Of a DNA stretch of 64,000 nt, positions 54,756-64,000 are shown in pieces. Source of the DNA: Ariolimax columbianus (lineage: Eukaryota; Mollusca; Gastropoda; Stylommatophora; Arionidae). Below the pieces are notes generated by a model that made no database searches, was not told the DNA's origin, and was given only the letters and a program-made list of their open reading frames with translations. Where the stretch lies: NCBI GenBank assembly GCA_036924085.1, contig JAVGWX010000013.1, positions 41,633,893 through 41,697,892 on the forward strand, given 5' to 3'. The position numbers and the translations under genes were made by a program. How positions within the stretch are numbered: the stretch's first letter is position 1; every line of letters begins with the position of its first letter.

Positions 54756-54835
54756 AGAGTCTCTAAGCAGCAGACTGGTAGAACACTCGCTTACCACGGC
54801 AAATGTGTCGTGTTCGATCCCCGTTTAGATGCCAC
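54756..54835 (+). repeat. tRNA-like SINE head
   Basis: The text agcagactggtagaacactc and GTGTTCGATCCCC gives an A box-like and a B box-like site 40 bp apart. It lacks a paired acceptor stem, so it is probably a SINE head rather than a tRNA gene. Confidence 0.5.
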
Positions 54836-55004
54836 TTTTCGGTGCGGTTTCTCTCAGGGTTCAGTTAAAGAACTGTACAGTTTGCAGGAAGCTTTTCCTT
54901 GATTTCAGTCGTCTTGATTCAAGAACTTGTCTCTGGTCAGAGGACTATATTTTTTCATTTCAAGTATTGGCACCTTGGGCTACCATATTCCAGGGATCAA
55001 TATT

Positions 55005-55160
55005 GAAAGCATCATTTATTGATCTACTTTGACCATGTGTAGATTGCTCTGAAGAAGAAAGCATCATTTATTGATCTACTTTGACCATGTGTAGATTGCT
55101 CTGAAAAAGAAAGCATCATTTATTGATCTACTTTGACCATGTGTAGATTGCTCTGAAGAA
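55005..55160. repeat. 51/52-bp tandem repeat, 3 copies
   Basis: The unit starts gaaagcatcatttattgatc and includes gaccatgtgtagattgctct. The copies are almost identical. Confidence 0.9.
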
Positions 55161-55274
55161 GCTTTAGCTGGGAAATGTCCCTGTTGCTGATGCTCTTTCA
55201 TGGAAATTGGAAATAAATTGTTTTGTTTGTTACCAATGTCACAGGGCTAATTTTATTGTGGTATCTCGGGAAGC

Positions 55275-55636
55275 TTCTTCGTCTTCTTTTTTGTTCGCTC
55301 TCAATCTCCCGCTACCAACCCTGAAAAAAGCTTAGCAAGTTGCGGAATGTAGTCTAGAGAACGGACTGTGTTGTATTGTGGTTTACAGCTTGACTGCTAT
55401 ATTTGCACCTTTCGACCCAACACATCCGACTTAGCAAGCATTTTTGAGTACCCGGTTGCCCTCCCTCTTCGATCCCTTCTACTTAGCCAGACTGCTCTGT
55501 TGCAGTTTGTTATCAAGGATCACCGCATGGAGGTGTAGAAGGGTCTAGGCAGCTCTGGTTCGATGACCCTGATACTAGCGGTCAGCTATGGGTCGCTGAT
55601 CGCTGCAGTTTATGCGCTGCTCAGCGTCTTGATCCC
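55275..55636 (-). repeat. SINE B with 12-bp TSD
   Basis: Complete reverse copy with the tail as ttcttcgtcttcttttttg. The TSD is atctcgggaagc at 55263-55274 and atcttgggaagc at 55637-55648, with one mismatch. Confidence 0.92.
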
Positions 55637-55694
55637 ATCTTGGGAAGCGAGGAGTAACATCAGGGTCAGATGAAACACATTGATCAACACCACC

Positions 55695-55985
55695 ACGGCC
55701 GCATTGGCTTCTCTGAAATCAGACTGTCTGGGGCTGAAGATGCAGCACAGTGAATGAGTTGTCAGTGTCAGCGAATCAGACTTGAACAAGATTTTGTTTA
55801 GTCCCCAAGCGACGGCCCTGAAAACAGACCAGTGCATTCTGGCTAAGCAGATAAGGGTTACAGTGGGAAGGCAAATAAAAAAAGCCAGCTGAAACCGGAT
55901 TTATTGGATGAAAAGGCATAGATATGTTCCGCTGTAAGCTACAACACAACATCCTTTTCAGAACGGAGGCAGAAGAAAAAGGCTG
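55695..55985 (+). repeat. Divergent SINE with a SINE B-like core
   Basis: The text gctgaaaccggatttattgg and atgaaaaggcatagatatgt aligns with the SINE B core and its caaatatcgc follow-on. The 5' body (agcacagtgaatgagttgtc ... tggctaagcagataaggg) is a distant version of the SINE B body. Confidence 0.55.
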
Positions 55986-56059
55986 TCATGCCACAGAGGT
56001 ATGGATTGACAATCGCAATAGTGGTGACCTTACTGAGGAGCCTCGCGTTGGACTACAAC

Positions 56060-56215
56060 TAGGATGACGCTGGTCAACCATCTCATCTGCGCCTTGGGTT
56101 GTAAAAAGAGCCACTGTAACCCACCACCCAAAAAAAACCGCGTCAAGAGTTGCATTAACTCAATACGAGTGACTTCCACAACAGCACCATAGTGGTATCT
56201 TCAGCATTCATCTTT
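56060..56215 (+). repeat. Dispersed segment shared with 10.24-10.33 kb
   Basis: gccactgtaacccaccaccc ... gtcaagagttgc ... acgagtgacttcc ... caacagca aligns with the segment left of the 27-bp minisatellite. Here it lies left of the 24/30-bp minisatellite. Confidence 0.6.
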
Positions 56216-56369
56216 TAGTGGCTAGTGGGGATTCTTGCATTCGTTATCGCTCTTGGTTAAGGAGTTAGAAGCTTGTGAGATAGCAATCGAACAAGAGACG
56301 TAGATTTGTGACAGAAGAACACAGTACGATAGCCAGAACAGCTGGAGATTGGGGAGAGAAAGTTCTCTC

Positions 56370-58360
56370 TGAAAGTGGTGATGGGTAGGACAGGCTCTCT
56401 GAAAGTGGTGATGGGTAGGACACTGAAAGTGGTGATGGGTAGGACACTGAAAGTGGTGATGGTTAGGACCTGCTCTCAGAGTTAGTGATGGGTAGGACAG
56501 GCTCTTAAAGTTGATGATAGGTAGGACCTGCTCTCTGAAAGTGGAGATGGGTAGGACATGCCCTTGGAAAGTGGTGATGGGTAGGACATTTCCTCTGAAA
56601 GTGCTGATGGGTAGGACATGCTCTCTGAAAGTGGTGATGGATAGGACACTGAAAGTGGGGATGATTAGGACACTGAAAGTGGTGATGGATAGGACACTGA
56701 AAGTAGTGATGGATAGGACACTGAAAGTGGTGATGGGTAGGACACTGAAAGTGGTGATGGTTAGGACACTGAAAGTGGTGATGGATAGGACACTGAAAGT
56801 GGTGATGGGTAGGACACTGAAAGTGGTGATGGATAAGACACTGAAAGTGGTGATGGGTAGGACACTGAAAGTGGTGATGGGTAGGGCTTGCTCTCTGAAA
56901 GTGGTGATGGGTAGGACATGCTCTCTAAAAGTGGTGATTAGTAGGACACTGAAAGTGGTGATGGTTAGAACACTGAAAGTGGTGATGGGTAGGACACTGA
57001 AAGTGGTGATGGGTAGGACACTGAAAGTGGTGATGGGTAGGATACTGAAAGTGGTGATGGGTAGGACACTGAAAGTGGTGATGGTTAGGACACTGAAAGT
57101 GGTGATGGGTAGGACACTGAAAGTGGTGATGGGTAGGACACTGAAAGTTGTGATGGGTAGGACACTGAAAGTTGTGATGGGTAGGACACTGAAAGTTGTG
57201 ATGGGTAGGACATGCTCTCAGAAAGTAGGGATGAGTAGGACACTGAAAGTGGTGATAGGTAGGACATGCTCTCTGAAAGTGGTGATGGATAGGACACTGA
57301 AAGTGGTGATGGGTAGGACTTGCTCTCTGAAAGTGGTGAGGGGTAGGACACTGAACGTGGTGATGGGTAGGACTTGCTCTCTGAAAGTGGTGAGGGGTAG
57401 GACATGCTCTCTAAAAGTGGTGAGGGGTAGGACACTGAAAGTGGTGATGGGTAGGACACTGAAAGTGGTGATGGTTAGGACACTGAAAGTGGTGATGGAT
57501 AGGACACTGAAAGTGGCGATGGGTAGGACACTGAAAATGGTGATGGGTAGGACACTGAAAGTGGTGATGGGTAGGACACTGAAAGTGGTGATGGGTAGGA
57601 CACTGAAAGTGGTGATGGGTAGGACACTGAAAGTGGTGATGAATAGGACACTGAAAGTGGTGATGGGTAGGACATGCTCTCTAAAAGTGGTGATGGGTAG
57701 GACATGCTCTCTAAAAGTGGTGATGGGTAGGACACTGAAAGTGGTGATGGATAGGACACTGAAAGTGGTGATGGGTAGGACACTGAAAGTGGTGATGGGT
57801 AGGACACTGAAAGTGGTGATGGGTAGGACACTGAAAGTGGTAATGGGTAGGACATGCTCTCAGAAAGTAGTGATGGTTAGGACATGCTCTCTAAAAGTGG
57901 TGATGGGTAGGACACTGAAAGTGATGATGGATAGGACACTGAAAGTGATGATGGGTAGGACACTGAAAGTGGTGATGGGTAGGACACTGAAAGTGGTGAT
58001 GGGTAGGACACTGAAAGTGGTAATGGGTTGGACATGCTCTCAGAAAGTAGTGATGGGTAGGACATGCTCTCTAAAAGTGGTGATGGGTAGGACACTGAAA
58101 GTGGTGATGGGTAGGACATGCTCTCTAAAAGTGGTGATGGGTAGGACACTGAAAGTGGTGATGGATAGGACACTGAAAGTGATGATGGGTAGGACACTGA
58201 AAGTGGTGATGGGTAGGACACTGAAAGTGGTGATGGGTAGGACACTGAAAGTGGTGATGGGTAGGACACTGAAAGTGGTGATGGGTAGGACATGCTCTCT
58301 AAAAGTGGTGATGGGTAGGACACTAAAAGTGGTGATGGGTAGAACATGCTCTCTGAAAGA
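56370..58360. repeat. 24/30-bp mixed minisatellite, about 2 kb
   Basis: The short unit is gtaggacactgaaagtggtg plus atgg (24 bp). The long unit has gtaggacatgctctctgaaa in place of gtaggacactgaaa (30 bp). Both lengths are multiples of 3, so MGRTLKVV / MGRTCSLKVV frames stay open for 618 codons, and SYPSPLSV frames on the other strand. Confidence 0.97.
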
Positions 58361-58544
58361 CGCTTAATTGTATAACCAGATACACACCGAGTTGAAACCA
58401 GCACAGTAAGAGGAGGTCAATGAAAACTTGATGAAGAACAGAATGAAAATGAGATCAATAAATACTTGGCAAAGAACATAAGTTTTGGTCAAAGAATACT
58501 TGGGAAGATCATTAAAAGACGAGGTCAAAGCTGGAGTGTGTAGG

Positions 58545-59175
58545 TGGAGCTCACTTGGTGTGAAGAAACCAAATAGTGAAGGGACCAAATGGGGAAGAAG
58601 CCAAGTAGTGAAGCGACCAGTGAAGAAACCAAATAGTGAAGCGACCAGTGAAGAAACCAAATAGTGAAGGGACCAGTGAAGAAGCCAAATAGTGAAGGGA
58701 CCAAATAGTGAAGTGACTAAATGGGGAAGAAGCCAAATAGTGAAGGGACTAAACGGTGAAGAAGCCAAATAGTGATGGGACCAAATAGAAAAAAAGCCAA
58801 ATAGTGAAGTGGCAATGGAGAAGAAACCAAATAGTGGTTACTAAATGGTGGAAAAAGCCAAAGAATGAAGGAGCCAAATGGAGAAATAGCCAAATAGTAA
58901 AGGAACCAAATGGGGAAGAAGCCAAAGAGTGAAAGAGCCAAATGAAGAAAAAGCCAAATAGTGAAGTGACTAAATGGTTAAAAAGCCAAATAGTGAAGGA
59001 ACTAAATGGAGAAGAAGCCAAATAGTGAAGGAACTAAATGGGGGAAAGAGCCAAATAGTGAAGGGACCAAATTGAGAAAAAGCCAAATAGTGAAGGAACT
59101 AAATGGGGAAAATGCCAAATACTGAAGGGACCAAATGGGGAAAAAGCCAAATAGTGAAGAGACCAAATGGATAAG
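58545..59175. repeat. About 31-bp degenerate array
   Basis: The unit is like agccaaatagtgaagggacc plus aaatggggaaga, with many substitutions and small indels. It is the most diverged of the large arrays in the window. Confidence 0.93.
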
Positions 59176-59239
59176 AAACACAATGGTTGGCCTATTGTGA
59201 TTAATTTTACTGGATGAACTGGTTTGACTTCCACTTAAC

Positions 59240-59862
59240 ATATTTATTGTCAGCTGTCACTGTAGGTGGAGGAGTGAATGTTTTTAGTTGTCACTGTAGG
59301 TGGAGGAGCAGATGTTTTAAGTTGTCGCTGTAGGTGGAAGAGCAGACGTTTTAAGTTGTCACTGTAGGTGGAGGAGCAGATGTTTTCAGTTGTTAATGTA
59401 GGTGGAGGAGCAGATGTTTTCAGTTGTCACTGTAGGTGGAGGAGTGAATGTTTTCAGTTGTCACTGTAGGTGAAGAAGCAGATGTTGTCAGTTGTCACTG
59501 TAGGCGGAGTGGATGTTGTTAGTTGTCACTGTAGGTGGAAGAGCAGATGTTTTCAGTTGTCACTGTAGGTGGAGAAGTGGATGTTGTTAGTTGTCACTGT
59601 AGGTGGAAGAGCGGATATTTTCAGTTGTCACTGTAGGTGGAGGAGTGGATGTTGTTAGTTGTCACTGTAGATGGAAGAGCGGATATTTTCAGTTGTCACT
59701 GTAGGTGGAGGAGTGGATGTTGTTAGTTGTCACTGTAGGTGGAGGAGCAGATGTTTTCAGTTGTCACTGTAGGTGGAGGAGCAGATGTTTTCAGTTGTCA
59801 CTGTAGGTGGAGAAGCAGATGTTGTTAGTTGTCACTGTAGGTGGAGAGGAGATGTTTTCAGT
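59240..59862. repeat. 34-bp minisatellite, about 18 copies
   Basis: The unit is gttgtcactgtaggtggagg then agtggatgttgtta or agcagatgttttca. Here the ttgtta/ttttca heptamer-scale segment is kept. Confidence 0.95.
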
Positions 59863-61005
59863 TGTCACTGTAGGTGGAGGAGTGGATGTTGTCACTGTAG
59901 GTGGAGGAGTGGATGTTGTCACTGTAGGTGGAGGAGTGGATGTTGTCACTGTAGGTGGAGGAGTGGATGTTGTCACTGTAGGTGGAGGAGTGGATGTTGT
60001 CACTGTAGGTGGAGGAGTGGATGTTGTCACTGTAGGTGGAGGAGTGGATGTTGTCACTGTAGGTGGAGGAGTGGATGTTGTCACTGTAGGTGGAGGAGTG
60101 GATGTTGTCACTGTAGGTGGAGGAGTGGATGTTGTCACTGTAGGTGGAGGAGTGGATGTTGTCACTGTAGGTGGAGGAGTGGATGTTGTCACTGTAGGTG
60201 GAGGAGTGGATGTTGTCACTGTAGGTGGAGGAGCGGATGTTGTCACTGTAGGTGGAGGAGTGGATGTTGTCACTGTTGGTGGAGGAGTGGATGTTGTCAC
60301 TGTAGGTGGAGGAGTGGATGTTGTCACTGTAGGTGGATGAATGGATGTTGTCACTGTAGGTGGAGGAGTGGATGTTGTCATTGTAGGTGGAGGAGTGGAT
60401 GTTGTCACTGTAGGTGGAGGAGTGGATGTTGTCACTGTAGGTGGAGGAGTGGATGTTGTCACTGTAGGTGGAGGAGTGGATGTTGTCACTGTAGGTGGAT
60501 GAATGGATGTTGTCACTGTAGGTGGAGGAGTGGATGTTGTCATTGTAGGTGGAGGAGTGGATGTTGTCACTGTCACTGTAGGTGGAGGAGCAGATGTTGT
60601 CATTGTAGGTGGAGGAGCAGATGTTGTCACTGTAGGTGGAGGAGTGGATGTTGTCACTGTAGGTGGAGGAGCAGATGTTGTCACTGTAGGTGGAGGAGTG
60701 GATGTTGTCACTGTCACTGTAGGTGGAGGAGCAGATGTTGTCACTGTAGGTGGAGGAGTGGATGTTGTCACTGTCACTGTAGGTGGAGGAGCAGATGTTG
60801 TCACTGTAGGTGGAGGAGCAGATGTTGTCACTGTAGGTGGAGGAGTGGATGTTGTCACTGTCACTGTAGGTGGAGGAGCAGATGTTGTCACTGTAGGTGG
60901 AGGAGCAGATGTTGTCACTGTAGGTGGAGGAGTGGATGTTGTCACTGTAGGTGGAGGAGTGGATGTTGTCACTGTAGGTGGAGGAGTGGATGTTGTCACT
61001 GTCAC
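59863..61005. repeat. 27-bp minisatellite, about 41 copies
   Basis: The unit is gttgtcactgtaggtggagg plus agtggat, the 34-bp unit less seven bases. In six places the short form gtcactgtcactgta gives 33-bp units. Open frames (CCHCRWRSG; reverse TTSTPPPTV) reflect the period of 27. Confidence 0.97.
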
Positions 61006-61304
61006 ATGCTCATCCCATCTAATTTTTGTAGACCACCACACAGAGGAAGTACTTCTCTTCTTCTGCAATCATTGCTTGCTTACATGTGGACTCCGGATTC
61101 TTCAATAAATGCTGTTTGTCTTTCGTTCTCTATGAGGAAAGGCGGAGATGCTGTTCTATCATGCCATCCTGTCTCAAGTAATGTCTGCCGTATACGCAAC
61201 AGCATTCGTAAGGCTTTGAGGTCGTACATTTAACAATTGTGCCATTCTGTTTTTATCCCTTTGTATTGTAGTCTGTTTATCTATTTATATTGCCCTAAGA
61301 ATTC

Positions 61305-61722
61305 CTGTTGGTGTGAGTGCCTGTTGGAATATATGCCTGTTGGTATGCATGCCTGTTGGTATGCATGCCTGTTGGTATGTATGCCTGTTGGTATGCATGC
61401 CTGTTGGTATGCATGCCTGTTGGTATGCATGCCTGTTGGTATGCATGCCTGTTGGTATGCATACCTGTTGGTATGTATGCCTGTTGGTATGTATACCTGT
61501 TGGTATGTATACCTGTTGGTATGCATGCCTGTTGGTATGCATGCCTGTTGGTATGCATACCTGTTGGTATGTATGCCTGTTGGTATGTATGCCTGTTGGT
61601 ATGTATACCTGTTGGTATGCATGCCTGTTGGTATGCATGCCTGTTGGTATGCATGCCTGTCGGTATGCATGCCTGTTGGTATGTATGCCTGTTGGTATTT
61701 ATGCCTGTTGGTATGCATGCCT
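61305..61722. repeat. 16-bp minisatellite, about 26 copies
   Basis: The unit is gcctgttggtatgcat, with atgtat and atacct variants. Since 16 is not a multiple of 3, all three forward frames read the same 16-residue-scale repeat in turn. Confidence 0.97.
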
Positions 61723-61856
61723 GCCTGCCCAGTGTATGTATGTCGTCTGGTCAGTGTGTGTTCTTCTATCGCTGTTATGTCTCTATGTGGATCTGTTTTT
61801 GTGTTTGTTGTGTGTGTGGTGTGTTTATCATATTTCAACCTAAAAAGTATTTATCT

Positions 61857-62064
61857 CTCCTTCTCTCCCCCCCCCCCCCAACCCACCATAGCATACTCTT
61901 TTTCTCCTCTATCCCCCTTTCTCTCATTCTCTATCTATTCCTCTGTCCTCTTTCTCATCTCTCACCCACTCTCTCTCTCTCTCTCACTTCTGTCTGATTA
62001 TCCAACCCCTCTTTCTTCTCTCCACCCTCTCTCTCCCTGTCTCTGTTCTCCTATCTTTATTCCT

Positions 62065-62116
<52 letters not shown>

Positions 62117-62325
62117 TGTTGTTCTCCCTTTCTCTGTTATTCCGCTCTTTCTCCCTTTCCATACTCTGTCCTTCTTCTGTCTGTCGCTTTCTCTCTCATG
62201 CTCTCCCTGCTATCACTCTCCTCCACTCCGTCTCTCTCATGTTTTCCTTGTCTCTTTCATTCTCTACCTCTTAGGGTCTCTCTCACGCTCTCCCTCTCCC
62301 TATCTTTCCCTCTCTTTACCTTTCC
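61857..62325. repeat. CT-rich microsatellite tract
   Basis: A pyrimidine run (tctctctctc up to about 40 bases at 62069-62110) with a poly-C run at 61868-61879. No gene on either strand. Confidence 0.93.
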
Positions 62326-62599
62326 TCATCACCCGTGTCCTGTACGATATTTGTAACAATGTCCCAGTACAAAAGCACACATAGATTCTTAGCTTCAGGC
62401 ATTATTCACATTTTCTATATTAATCATCGTGCTAGCGTATCGTAGTCCATTTATCTATTTATATTACCATCAGTACGCTCATACTGGAGTGTATGTCTGT
62501 CCATTGTGTGGGCTTCTATCAATAGTCTGTCCTGTTTACGCTTGTCTGTGTATCTGTTGTTTGTTGTTGGTCTGAATGCATTATTTCAACATGTTCATC

Positions 62600-64000
62600 T
62601 TTCTCTCTCTCTCTCTCTCTAGCACACTCGTCTCCACCCTCCTCTCTCTCTCTCTCTAGCACCTTCGTTGTCTCCACCCTCCTCTCTCTCTAGCACACTC
62701 GTCTCCACCCTCCTCTCTCTCTAGCACACTCGTCTCCACCCTCCTCTCTCTCTCTCTCTCTAGCACACTCGTCTCCACCCTCCTCTCTCTTTAGCACACT
62801 CGTCTCCACCCTCCTCTCTCTCCAGCACACTCGTCTCCACTCTCCTCTCTCTCTAGCACACTCGTCTCCACCCTTCTCTCTCTCTCTCTAGCACACTCGT
62901 CTCCACCCTCCTCTCTCTCTCTCTCTAGCACCTTCGTTGTCTCCACCCTCCTCTCTCTCTAGCACCTTCGTTGTCTCCACCCTCCTCTCTCTCTAGCACA
63001 CTCGTCTCCACCCTCCTCTCTCTCTAGCACCTTCGTTGTCTCCACCCTCCTCTCTCTCTAGCACACTCGTCTCCACCCTCCTCTCTCTCTAGCACACTCG
63101 TCTCCACTCTCCTCTCTCTCTAGCACACTCGTCTCCACCCTCCTCTCTCTCTCTCTCTAACACCCTCGTTGTCTCCACCCTCCTCTCTCTCTCTCCCTCT
63201 CACCCTCGTTGTCTCCACCCTCCTCTCTCTCTCTCTAGCACCCTCGTTGTATCCACCCTCCTCTCTCTCTCTAGCACACTCGTCTCCACCCTCCTCTCTT
63301 TCTCTCTAGCACACTCGTATCCACCCTCCTCTCTCTCTCTCTCTAGCACACTCGTCTCCACCCTCCTCTCTCTCTCTCTCTAGCACACTCGTCTCCACCC
63401 TCCTCTCTCTCTCTCTAGCACACTCGTCTCCACCCTCCTCTCTTTCTCTCTAGCACACTCGTCTCCACCCTCCTCTCTCTCTCTCTAGCACACTCGTCTC
63501 CACCCTCCTCTCTCTCTCTCCCTCTCACCCTCGTTGTCTCCACCCTCCTCTCTCTCTCCCTCTAACACCCTCGTTGTCTCCACCATCCTCTCTCTCTAGC
63601 ACACTCGTCTCCACCCTCCTCTCTCTCTCTCTCTCTAGCACACTCATCTCCACCCTCCTCTCTCTCTCCCTCTAACACCCTCGTTTTCTCCACCCTCCTC
63701 TCTCTCTCTCTCTCTAGCACACTCGTCTCCACCCTCCTCTCTCTCTCTCCCTCTAACACCCTCGTTTTCTCCACCCTCCTCTCTCTCTCACCCTCGTTGT
63801 CTCCACCCTCCTCTCTCTCTCTCTCTCTCTCTCTAGCACACTCGTTGTCTCCACCCTCCTCTCTCTCTCCCTCTCACCCTCGTTGTCTCCACCCTCCTCT
63901 CTCTCTCCCTCTAACACCCTCGTTGTCTCCACCCTCCTCTCTCTCTCCCTCTAACACCCTCGTTGCCTCCACCCTCCTCTCTCTCTAGCACACTTGTCTC
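62600..64000. repeat. About 33-bp CT-rich minisatellite, running off the window
   Basis: Two unit types alternate: ctagcacactcgtctccacc and ccctcgttgtctccaccctc, joined by variable (ct)n runs. The array continues past the right edge. It lies in TTC8 intron 9 if the gene continues to the right. Confidence 0.95.

Noticed and set aside
54829..55032. Possible missing TTC8 exon
   Set aside because: The translation has no similarity to the expected BBS8 C-terminus (LAPHMYEPHFN region) and follows a tRNA-like SINE head.
56511..58367. 618-codon open frame
   Set aside because: Product of 24/30-bp units; both strands are open and there is no recognisable protein.
59773..61233. 486-codon Cys/Trp-rich frame and 425-codon Thr/Pro-rich reverse frame that looks like a mucin
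   Set aside because: Product of a 27-bp minisatellite; the mucin look is only the repeat, with no signal peptide or other domain.

Overview
This is animal nuclear DNA: split exons with GT/AG borders, long introns, tRNA-derived SINEs, several LINE types, a Penelope-like element, mariner transposons and many minisatellites. The repeats (RNase H-bearing LINEs, RTE-type LINEs with a C-terminal zinc finger, SINEs with a shared core) and the protein sequences suggest a lophotrochozoan, most likely a gastropod mollusc. That taxonomic call is inference.

Two host genes are supported, both on the + strand. At 8022-8276 there is one exon of a ZC2HC1-type (FAM164) C2HC zinc-finger protein; its other exons were not found. 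From 17884 onward lies TTC8/BBS8, the TPR subunit of the BBSome. Nine exons were placed by splice sites, continuous phase and match to the known BBS8 protein: 17884-17985, 24435-24619, 28189-28348, 31951-32085, 36383-36468, 37673-37871, 40957-41096, 44058-44232 and 52674-52796. They encode 435 codons without a stop. The last roughly 65 residues of the family are not in the window and should lie to the right of it.

Almost everything else is repeat-derived. Left flank (1-17.9 kb): a LINE 3' end, several SINEs, 97-bp and 67/69-bp tandem arrays, a mariner copy (5476-6571), a (CA)-rich array, a 52-bp array, a 27-bp minisatellite (10.49-12.22 kb) and a LINE whose reverse-transcriptase segment was tandemly amplified. 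Introns 1-8 of TTC8 are packed with SINEs and LINE pieces, many with readable target-site duplications (TSDs). They include a Penelope-like element (25870-27921) that split an older SINE, and a 3.3-kb RNase H LINE (47687-50960) that carries a nested truncated copy of its own family. The right end (56.3-64 kb), inside TTC8 intron 9, is an almost unbroken block of minisatellites: 24/30 bp, about 31 bp, 34 then 27 bp, 16 bp, CT-rich and about 33 bp.

The long open frames over the minisatellites arise because the repeat periods are multiples of three; none is annotated as a gene. The most informative material is the set of SINE families sharing one internal core and 3' module, their (GAA)n tails shared with the local LINE, a hammerhead-like motif in the Penelope-like element, and the nested insertion history recorded by TSDs. 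All calls were made by reading; no alignment, database search or folding program was run.
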